Shown here one piece after another: positions 44,510 to 50,532 of a stretch of DNA of 50,532 bases (the first letter of the stretch is position 1; each line of letters opens with the position of its first letter). The DNA lies in the NCBI GenBank assembly GCA_900320245.1, contig ONRP01000019.1, positions 1-50,532 on the forward strand, written 5' to 3'. The translations under genes were made by a program, and so were the position numbers. Below the pieces are notes generated by a model. That model saw only the letters and a list, made by a program, of their open reading frames with translations. It did no database searches and had not been told where the DNA came from. Source of the stretch: an uncultured Prevotellaceae bacterium. GTDB lineage: Bacteria; Bacteroidota; Bacteroidia; Bacteroidales; Muribaculaceae.

Positions 44510-46126
44510 TTATTTACGAGTTTTAGTTGTACGTTTGGGTGCTACCGTGGCGTTGGGGACTTTGAGCCTCTCGGCGGCACAGAGCAGCGCCTGTTCGTAG
44601 GCCATGTCATAGCACTCCATGAAGTTGTCCCACGAGGCGGCTTTGCTGGTCGTGCGGTTGGCATTGCGGATGGCACGGTTGTCCTTCTCGCTCATGACAT
44701 ACAGGTTCATCATGCTCATCGCAATGGCCCTGAAGGTCTCATCATAGTTGCTGTCGGTGCGGTGGAGGACCTTCACACCATAGCGGTCGGAATCGTCACC
44801 GAACCGGTCAAGGACCCACTGCCCGAATCCTGCCAGGTCGGTGGTGATGGTGGGAACACCAAAGGCTGCGCTCTCGAGCGGCGTATATCCCCACGGCTCA
44901 TAGTAGGACGGGAACACTGCGGCATCCAGACCGGGCAACAGGTCATAGTAGGACAAGTCGACGATGCCGTCGTTACCGTTCAGGTAGCATGGCACATCGA
45001 TGACGGTAACCTTGTCCTCAGGATCGTTATGGAAGCCCAGCGCATTGATGCGGTTATAGATGGAATCGTGGTCCTGATTGTGCAGGTGATGGGTGATTAC
45101 CGGGTCAAACAGGCGGTGAGGCTTGGCGGCATGGAGGTTCTCCAGCAGGTCAGCCCGGGGCGCCTTCATCCAGGCGGGCACAAGCACCAGGGCGACCACC
45201 TTGCGTGCCTTGCTCGACACAAACCTGAGGGAGTCACGCAACGACGCAACGGCGTCCAGATAGACGTCGATGCCCTTGTTGCGCATCTCAAGGCGGCCCG
45301 AGGTGGCTACAATCAGTGTATCGTCGGCGTAAAGTTGTCCCGTGAGGGCTGATGCCACCTGCAACAAGCGCTTACGCGCGGCTGCACGCTTGGCATTGAA
45401 CTTGGAGCCCTTGGGGACATAGTTCTGCTCAAAGCCATTGGGCGTCACCATCGGGTAACGCTCGAGCAGTTGTCGGCACTCGCGGGCAGTGACATCGCTC
45501 ACGGTGGTGAAGACGTCGGCGGCATGGGCCGCAGCCTTCTCGAGCGAATGCTTGGACTGCATGTTGAGTTCGTCGGCCATCTGGTCGCCGTTGTAGCCGT
45601 CCATGTAGTCATACAGGGGCTTGCCGTTACCGCAGATGCTGCGGCCAATGCTCGTGGCATGGGTGGTGAAGACTGTGGCTACTTGGGGCAGATGCGACTT
45701 GACGTGAAGCAGTCCCATGCCTGTGGTCCATTCGTCGAAGTGGGCGATAACCTTGAGGCTTGGTTTGTTTTTCCACTTGATGATGCTCTCGATGACAAGG
45801 GCAGCAGCCAGGGCAAACATGCATGATTCATCGTAGTCGCCATAGCCGTGCAGGGAGTCCACACGGTAACGACGCCACATGTCGGCATAGAGTTCGTTCT
45901 TGCAGGGATAGAGCGCGTCATAGGTGACCAGCACAGCCAGGGGGCGGCCCGGCACATCCCATCGCCCTACCCTCACCTTTTCGGCACTCCATAGGTCGGG
46001 GCCGATAAAAATGAGATTGTCCTTATATCGTTGTTGAAGGGTCTTGGCCTTGGTCGAGAGTACGGCATAGATACCGCCGACCTTGTTGCAGACCTCCCAA
46101 CTTGTTTCAAACAGTAAGTCTATCAT
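44510..46126 (-). CDS. Glycogen synthase, GT3 family
   Basis: A 538-residue glycosyltransferase of the eukaryote-like GT3 glycogen synthase family rather than the bacterial GlgA (GT5) type. Supporting segments are LFETSWEVCNKVGGIYAVLSTK at the N-terminus, FTTHATSIGRSICG, VSDVTARE, the NGFEQNYVP loop and the donor-binding region FPSYYEPWGYTPLESAAFGVPTITTDLAGFG with its catalytic-type Glu. GT3 enzymes use UDP-glucose, but the donor here is inferred. It is shorter than the eukaryotic enzymes, lacking their regulatory C-terminus. A -7 box 33 bp upstream suggests that it heads the operon with glgP. Confidence 0.92.
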   Translation of the reverse strand: MIDLLFETSWEVCNKVGGIYAVLSTKAKTLQQRYKDNLIFIGPDLWSAEKVRVGRWDVPGRPLAVLVTYDALYPCKNELYADMWRRYRVDSLHGYGDYDESCMFALAAALVIESIIKWKNKPSLKVIAHFDEWTTGMGLLHVKSHLPQVATVFTTHATSIGRSICGNGKPLYDYMDGYNGDQMADELNMQSKHSLEKAAAHAADVFTTVSDVTARECRQLLERYPMVTPNGFEQNYVPKGSKFNAKRAAARKRLLQVASALTGQLYADDTLIVATSGRLEMRNKGIDVYLDAVASLRDSLRFVSSKARKVVALVLVPAWMKAPRADLLENLHAAKPHRLFDPVITHHLHNQDHDSIYNRINALGFHNDPEDKVTVIDVPCYLNGNDGIVDLSYYDLLPGLDAAVFPSYYEPWGYTPLESAAFGVPTITTDLAGFGQWVLDRFGDDSDRYGVKVLHRTDSNYDETFRAIAMSMMNLYVMSEKDNRAIRNANRTTSKAASWDNFMECYDMAYEQALLCAAERLKVPNATVAPKRTTKTRK

Positions 46127-46158
46127 TATCTTTTGCTTTAAGACTCAAAATTTGGGCG

Positions 46159-46166
46159 CAAAGGTA
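46159..46166 (-). promoter_or_regulatory. -7 box of the glycogen operon
   Basis: TACCTTTG on the minus strand (46166-46159) matches TAnnTTTG exactly and gives an inferred leader of about 26 nt. A -33 TTG at normal spacing is not evident. Confidence 0.5.
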
Positions 46167-46328
46167 CAAAAAAATCCTCAAAATCAGATGATAAACAGCA
46201 GATAATCTGCAACTGTATTGCATAATTATCTAAACATCAAAGCCTTAGGAGTTATAACGAACTGGCTGTAAAAATGCGGTTACACGTTGAAAATCAATAA
46301 GATGCTGCCGAATGCAATCGTTTCCGCA

Positions 46329-46363
46329 ACAAAAAAAGGCGCACTGCGTGATTGCAGTACGCC
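46329..46363 (-). terminator. Terminator of dnaK
   Basis: A 10-bp stem with one mismatch (46338-46347 with 46354-46363) is followed on the minus strand by a run of nine T (46337-46329). It lies 25 bp past the dnaK stop. Confidence 0.85.
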
Positions 46364-46388
46364 CTCCATTAGTTTTTTTCAATCTGTG

Positions 46389-48320
46389 TTACTTCACTTC
46401 CTCGTAGGTGGTGTCTTCAACATTGTCGCCACCCTGGCCGGGGTTGCCGCCCTGCTGAGGACCGCCCTGGAAGCCTGCGCCGCCCATGTTGCTGGGGTCG
46501 AAGCCTGCGCCCGGTTGGCCTTGGGCACCGCCTGCCTGCTGGTACATCTTCTCGAACAGCGAGTTGAGTTCGGCTGTTGCAGTGTCGATGGCAGCGAGGT
46601 CTTGGCTCTTGTGGGCATCTTTCAGTTTGCCCAGCGCGCCCTCGATCTGGCCCTTGATGTCGGCGGGAAGTTTGTCACCGCTGTCCTTGAGCACCTTCTC
46701 GGTTTGGAAGATGAGGGCGTCGGCACCGTTGATCTTGTCGATGCGCTCCTTCTCGGCAGCGTCGGCAGCAGCGTTGGCCGTGGCCTCGTCCTTCATGCGC
46801 TGGATTTCAGCGTCGCTCAGGCCGCTGGAAGCCTCGATGCGGATGCTCTGCTCCTTGCCGGTGGCTTTGTCCTTGGCGCTGACGTTCATGATACCATTGG
46901 CGTCAACCTCAAAGGTCACCTCGATCTGCGGGATGCCACGCGGTGCGGGAGCGATGCCATCGAGGTGGAATCGGCCCAGGGTCTTGCAGTCCTTAGCCAT
47001 GGGACGCTCGCCCTGCAACACGTGGATCTCAACCTCGGGCTGGTTGTCGGCAGCGGTCGAGAACACCTGGCTGCGGCGGGCAGGAATGGTCGTGTTGGCC
47101 TCGATGAGTTTGGTCATCACGCCGCCCAAGGTCTCGATACCTACTGACAGGGGCACAACATCGAGCAGCAGCACGTCCTTGACGTCACCGGTGAGTACAC
47201 CACCCTGGATAGCGGCGCCCACAGCAACCACCTCGTCGGGGTTAACGCCCTTGGACGGAGCCTTGCCGAAGAATTTCTCCACAATCTGCTGAACAGCGGG
47301 AATACGGGTCGAACCGCCCACGAGGATGACCTCGTTGATATCGCTGGTGCTCAAGCCAGCATCGCTCAGCGCCTTGCGGCAGGGCTCGATAGTGCTCTGA
47401 ATCAAGTCGTCGCACAGTTGCTCAAACTTGGCACGTGACAAGGTCTTTACCAGGTGCTTGGGCATGCCATCGAGTTGAGTGATATAGGGCAGGTTGATCT
47501 CAGTGCTGGTCGAACTGGAGAGTTCGATTTTGGCCTTCTCGGCGGCCTCTTTAAGACGCTGCAGGGCCATCGGGTCCTTGCGCAGGTCCATATTGTTCTC
47601 TTGCTGGAACTCGTCGGCGAGCCAGGTGATGATACGCTGGTCGAAGTCGTCACCGCCCAGGTGGGTATCACCATTGGTGGCCTTTACTTCAAATACGCCG
47701 TCACCGAGTTCAAGGATAGAGATATCAAATGTACCGCCACCCAGGTCAAACACAGCGATGCGCTTGTCACTGTTGTCCTTGTCAAGGCCGTAGGCCAAGG
47801 CTGCCGCAGTGGGCTCGTTGACGATGCGCTGCACCTTGAGGCCGGCGATTTCGCCTGCTTCCTTGGTGGCCTTGCGCTGTGCGTCATTAAAGTATGCAGG
47901 TACGGTGATTACCGCCTCGTCGACGGTAGTGCCCAGATAATCCTCGGCGGTCTTTTTCATCTTCTGAAGAATCATGGCCGAAATTTCCTGGGGTGTGTAC
48001 TGGCGGCCGTCAATCTCGACGCGAGGCTGGTTGCTGCCGTTGTTCACCACCTTGTAAGGCATGCGGTTCACATCCTTGGTGACGTGGTCGAATGTTTCGC
48101 CCATAAAACGCTTAATGGAAAACACGGTACCTGTGGGGTTCATGATGGCCTGGCGCTTGGCAGGGTCGCCGACGATGCGCTCGCCGCCATCCTTGAAGGC
48201 GACTACCGAGGGCGTGGTGTTGCGTCCCTCGCTGTTGGGAATTACGACAGGCTTGGAGCCTTCGAGAACCGAAACACAGGAGTTAGTGGTTCCTAAATCG
48301 ATACCAATAATCTTTGCCAT
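46389..48320 (-). CDS. dnaK: Chaperone DnaK (Hsp70)
   Basis: The major ATP-dependent Hsp70 chaperone, 643 residues, normal length. The true start is the Met at 48320 ([16 protein letters not shown]); the frame extends upstream without family similarity. The ATPase domain shows [28 protein letters not shown] and FDLGGGTFD. The substrate domain follows the [17 protein letters not shown] linker, then a helical lid and a Gly/Gln-rich tail ending in EEVK. grpE and dnaJ are not adjacent. The upstream region has a sigma-54-type site and CTGNCA/TGNCAG inverted repeats instead of a usual -7 box. Confidence 0.98.
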   Translation of the reverse strand: MAKIIGIDLGTTNSCVSVLEGSKPVVIPNSEGRNTTPSVVAFKDGGERIVGDPAKRQAIMNPTGTVFSIKRFMGETFDHVTKDVNRMPYKVVNNGSNQPRVEIDGRQYTPQEISAMILQKMKKTAEDYLGTTVDEAVITVPAYFNDAQRKATKEAGEIAGLKVQRIVNEPTAAALAYGLDKDNSDKRIAVFDLGGGTFDISILELGDGVFEVKATNGDTHLGGDDFDQRIITWLADEFQQENNMDLRKDPMALQRLKEAAEKAKIELSSSTSTEINLPYITQLDGMPKHLVKTLSRAKFEQLCDDLIQSTIEPCRKALSDAGLSTSDINEVILVGGSTRIPAVQQIVEKFFGKAPSKGVNPDEVVAVGAAIQGGVLTGDVKDVLLLDVVPLSVGIETLGGVMTKLIEANTTIPARRSQVFSTAADNQPEVEIHVLQGERPMAKDCKTLGRFHLDGIAPAPRGIPQIEVTFEVDANGIMNVSAKDKATGKEQSIRIEASSGLSDAEIQRMKDEATANAAADAAEKERIDKINGADALIFQTEKVLKDSGDKLPADIKGQIEGALGKLKDAHKSQDLAAIDTATAELNSLFEKMYQQAGGAQGQPGAGFDPSNMGGAGFQGGPQQGGNPGQGGDNVEDTTYEEVK

Positions 48321-48415
48321 AATAAATGTCTCTCTTTCTTTGTTTTTATTTTGTTTGTTAATGTTTATTCTGATCTTTGGGTCGGCCAGCATGACACTAG
48401 TCAACGACCATACCG

Positions 48416-48433
48416 TTGCAAACGATGTGCCAA
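48416..48433 (-). promoter_or_regulatory. -24/-12 (sigma-54-type) promoter candidate of dnaK
   Basis: On the minus strand 48433-48416 reads TTGGCACATCGTTTGCAA. It matches TGGCAC-N5-TTGCW exactly, with GG and GC separated by 10 bases. The inferred start near 48407 gives a leader of about 87 nt. No TAnnTTTG box is seen in the dnaK upstream region. Confidence 0.55.
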
Positions 48434-48443
48434 AAACGGTGTA

Positions 48444-48469
48444 CTGACACATTGGCAGAAAAACTGACA
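48444..48469 (-). promoter_or_regulatory. Inverted repeats upstream of the dnaK -24/-12 site
   Basis: Reading the minus strand, TGTCAG, a 5-base gap, CTGCCA, a 3-base gap and TGTCAG lie just upstream of the -24 element. Adjacent half-sites are near-perfect inverted repeats of each other. They could bind a heat-shock regulator or activator, which is inference from position. Confidence 0.4.
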
Positions 48470-48480
48470 AGGATTACTCA

Positions 48481-48570
48481 CTTTTATGCTCGCTGCGCTC
48501 GCAGTTTAGAGTTTAGGGTTTAGAGTATAGAGAGGCATCCGCTTTTATGCTCGCTGTGCTCGCTGTTTAC
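48481..48570. repeat. Duplicated GCTCGCTG-type element with heptad repeats
   Basis: The word CTTTTATGCTCGCTG starts at 48481 and again at 48542, a 61-base period. The first copy continues with heptad units GTTTAGA, GTTTAGG, GTTTAGA, GTATAGA and then GAGGCATC, the same order as at 29446-29488. The second copy stops after GTTTACA. It fills the gap between divergent dnaK and the response regulator. The rest of the 48321-48655 gap holds the two dnaK regulatory sites and the regulator's weak -7 box. Confidence 0.6.
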
Positions 48571-48633
48571 AGGATTCTGATGCTTGAGAATGATTTTGTT
48601 ACAAATAATGGCGATGGATTCTGAAAAAAGAAT

Positions 48634-48641
48634 TATCTTTA
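48634..48641 (+). promoter_or_regulatory. Weak -7 box candidate of the two-component operon
   Basis: TATCTTTA matches seven of eight positions of TAnnTTTG. The inferred start would be only about 8 nt before the chosen ATG, and no -33 TTG is clear. Confidence 0.3.
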
Positions 48642-48655
48642 CGGGCAAAATTCAG

Positions 48656-49345
48656 ATGATGGATACTAAAAGAATACTTGTTGTTGATGACGAGCAGGAC
48701 CTGTGCGACATCCTGGTCTTTAATCTGAATGCCGCTGGCTATACGGCCCACGCCGTACACTCGGCTGAGGCTGCGTTGGAGTTGGATATGTCGGATTATG
48801 ACCTGCTGCTGGTGGATGTGATGATGGAAGGCATGTCTGGCTTTGACCTGGTCCGCAGGCTGAAGATGGATGCCCAAACCGCACGTGTGCCCATCATCTT
48901 CCTGACGGCTAAAGACGGTGAGGAGGACACCTTGTATGGTTTCAGCATCGGTGCCGACGATTATGTCACCAAGCCGTTCTCGGTGCGCGAGGTATTGGCC
49001 CGTGTCAAGGCCGTCCTGAACCGTATGTCGCCCGTTGTAGCCGATGAGGCTGCACGTGTATTGGTTCATGAGAGCCTGTCGATGGACGTTATGAACAAGA
49101 CCGTGACAGTGGACGGCGAAAGCATTTCGCTGACCAAGACCGAGTTTGAATTGCTGCGGTTGTTCTTGAGTCATCGTGGTGAAGTGTTCACGCGCCAGCA
49201 GGTCATCGAGCGGGTATGGCCACCGCATGTGATCGTGAGCGACCGCACTGTGGATGTGAACATCGCCCGCATGCGCAAGAAGATAGGCCGCTATTCGTCG
49301 TGTATCGTGACCCGTCAAGGCTTCGGCTACATGTTTAAGGTATGA
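48656..49345 (+). CDS. OmpR/PhoB-family response regulator
   Basis: A 229-residue DNA-binding regulator. The receiver domain has the acidic pair after VVD at residues 11-12, the phosphoacceptor Asp54 in LLLVDVMMEG, Thr84 in FLTAKDG and Lys106 in DDYVTKPF. The winged-helix output domain spans about residues 130-229 (LTKTEFELLRLFLSHRGEVFTRQQ, DRTVDVNIARMRKKIG). The frame is open 24 codons upstream, but the family normally begins next to KRILVVDDE, so I chose the Met at 48656; 48659 is equally possible. It overlaps the kinase gene by 4 bp (ATGA). Target genes are not evident. Confidence 0.93.
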   Translation: MMDTKRILVVDDEQDLCDILVFNLNAAGYTAHAVHSAEAALELDMSDYDLLLVDVMMEGMSGFDLVRRLKMDAQTARVPIIFLTAKDGEEDTLYGFSIGADDYVTKPFSVREVLARVKAVLNRMSPVVADEAARVLVHESLSMDVMNKTVTVDGESISLTKTEFELLRLFLSHRGEVFTRQQVIERVWPPHVIVSDRTVDVNIARMRKKIGRYSSCIVTRQGFGYMFKV

Positions 49346-50265
49346 GGAAGTTGACCGAGGGCAACAAGATGTTCATCAGCGTGATGGTGGTGTTTGCCGT
49401 CTATGCGTTGATTTTCGTTCTCTTTGAAGATATCGACCGCCTGTTTCTGGAGCCAATCGAAGAAATCACGCCGTGGCACATTCTTGCCTTCTCGCTCGTG
49501 GTGATGGGCGGCCTGGCCCTGTTGCTGCACCGCTATGCACGCCACATGGATGAGCGCATCAGCCGTGAGCAGGCCGAAAAGGAGAATCGCATGCGCCGTG
49601 AACTCACCCAGAATATTGCCCACGAACTCAAAACTCCCGTGTCCAGCATCCTGGGCTATGTGGACACCATCTTGGAGAATCCAAACATTGATCCTGAAAC
49701 GCGACATCAGTTTGTGGTACGCACAAAGGCCCAGGCCGAACGGCTGACATCATTGCTGCAGGACATCTCGACGCTCAACCGCATGGATTATGCCCAGGAC
49801 CAACTGGTGCGAGAACCGGTAGATATTACGCAGATAGTGAAGGATATCGTTCAGGAGACAAGACTTGCCGCCAGCGAGAAACAGATGACGGTTCATAACC
49901 GTCTGCCTGACGGGATTACTGCGGTTGGCAACTACTCGCTGCTTTACAGTATCTTCCGCAATCTTGTGGACAATGCCATCAACTATGCCGGTCGGGGCGC
50001 TGATATCGAGATTTTGGCAATGGAGAAGGATGACTGTTGGGATTTCGTCTTCCAGGATAATGGGCCGGGCATTCCAGCCGAGCATCTGTCGCGCATCTTC
50101 GAACGCTTCTACCGCATCGACAAGGGGCGCAGCCGCTTGCTGGGCGGGACAGGCCTGGGGCTGTCGATTGTCAAGAATGCCGTGCAACTGCATGGCGGGA
50201 CCATCAGCGTCCACAATGTGGATGGTGGAGGCTTGTGCTTCGAATTCTCTATAAGTAAGGAATAG
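49342..50265 (+). CDS. Sensor histidine kinase
   Basis: A 307-residue membrane histidine kinase, cognate to the overlapping response regulator. Two membrane segments (about residues 10-28 and 46-64) enclose a very short extracytoplasmic loop of some 17 residues, so it probably senses within the membrane or through a partner. The phosphoacceptor is His94 in NIAHELKTPVSSI. The ATPase domain has the N box FRNLVDNAINYAG, the G1 box DNGPGIP, the F box FERFYRID and the G2 box GGTGLGLSIVK. There is no PAS domain, and the loop is far shorter than in PhoR- or RprX-type kinases. Confidence 0.93.
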   Translation: MRKLTEGNKMFISVMVVFAVYALIFVLFEDIDRLFLEPIEEITPWHILAFSLVVMGGLALLLHRYARHMDERISREQAEKENRMRRELTQNIAHELKTPVSSILGYVDTILENPNIDPETRHQFVVRTKAQAERLTSLLQDISTLNRMDYAQDQLVREPVDITQIVKDIVQETRLAASEKQMTVHNRLPDGITAVGNYSLLYSIFRNLVDNAINYAGRGADIEILAMEKDDCWDFVFQDNGPGIPAEHLSRIFERFYRIDKGRSRLLGGTGLGLSIVKNAVQLHGGTISVHNVDGGGLCFEFSISKE

Positions 50266-50330
50266 CAAGACTGGCAATTGGCTGTGGCTGGCGATTCCTA
50301 ACGAAAGTCTGATAAATAATAGACCATTTG

Positions 50331-50532
50331 TTTGGCATTCCGCTCGGCTTGCACTAACGTTGGATTTGCCGAAGATAGGCTGCGCCTCAACAATGCTCAA
50401 GAAAAATGGTTTTTTTCTTGGCATTGTCTTTGGCTTGCACTATCTTTGCCTGCAGCGAAGATAGGCGGCGCCTTGGGATAAAAAACAAAAAACTTTGTTT
50501 TTCGTTTTGTTCTCCGCTTGGCTTGCACTAAC
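50331..50532 (+). repeat. Second array of the promoter-bearing repeat, running to the window edge
   Basis: Units start at 50332 and 50418 (period 86), with a third whose GGCTTGCAC word begins at 50520, 88 bases after the matching word of unit two. They are the same family as 25975-26194. Unit one has the altered box TAACGTTG, unit two the intact TATCTTTG, and unit three is cut by the window end at TAAC. Unit two also has GCGAAGATAG pairing with CTATCTTTGC around the -7 box. The repeat lies downstream of the histidine kinase. Confidence 0.8.
50418..50448 (+). promoter_or_regulatory. Intact promoter in the right-hand repeat array
   Basis: TTG at 50418-50420, a 20-base spacer and TATCTTTG at 50441-50448 form a full Bacteroidetes promoter reading out of the window. 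Which gene it serves cannot be seen. Confidence 0.6.

Noticed and set aside
46240-46300. Plus-strand CTGGCTGTAAAAATGC word resembling a -24/-12 site
   Set aside because: It lacks the TTGC part and there is no plus-strand gene downstream.

Overview
The window looks like a chromosomal segment of a Bacteroidales bacterium, probably a gut Muribaculaceae or Prevotellaceae relative. The family placement is inference. The evidence is the Bacteroidetes-type promoters (TTG about 20 bases upstream of TAnnTTTG) and a set of phylum-typical genes: the outer-membrane lipoprotein TamL with TamB, DUF5686, a DUF1893 protein, an eukaryote-like GT3 glycogen synthase with a short alpha-glucan phosphorylase, and a dockerin-tailed secreted nuclease. 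I see no rRNA, tRNA, CRISPR array, prophage or intact insertion sequence.

Layout. 1-1.9 kb: a DUF1893 gene divergent from mtnN and luxS, the two-step SAH-recycling and AI-2 pathway. 1.9-5.6 kb: a heterodimeric ABC exporter with one degenerate ATP site. 5.6-6.6 kb: an AT-rich gap with only two doubtful small ORFs. 6.6-10.4 kb: lepA followed by a PIF1-like helicase with a TPR tail. 10.6-14.3 kb: a secreted multidomain transglutaminase-like protein overlapping hydE. 14.3-20.4 kb: a periplasmic TPR/retropepsin-like protein, thioredoxin and dnaE. 20.5-25.7 kb: an SGNH/MBOAT acyl-transfer pair and a DUF5686 outer-membrane protein. 25.7-30.2 kb: a promoter-bearing 86-bp tandem repeat, an LptF/LptG-type permease, ribBA and an HD hydrolase. 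30.2-34.4 kb: endonuclease I with a dockerin, then a ClpC-type ATPase that lacks its N-domain. 34.5-41.7 kb: tamB-tamL. 41.9-46.1 kb: glycogen synthase and phosphorylase. 46.4-50.3 kb: dnaK, then a two-component system. The 86-bp repeat returns at the right edge.

The regulatory sequence is the least ordinary part. First, dnaK, the clpC-like gene and trxA each have a -24/-12 (sigma-54-type) site with exact GG-N10-GC spacing, which suggests a shared stress regulon. Second, an intergenic repeat of about 86 bp, present as two tandem arrays, carries a complete Bacteroidetes promoter in each unit. The gene-proximal copy upstream of the permease has an intact -7 box, while the copies before it carry the same T-to-G change. 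Third, short heptad repeats sit at three gene junctions. Envelope biology dominates the coding content: TamL/TamB, LptF/G, DUF5686, MBOAT/SGNH, the ABC exporter and the secreted enzymes.
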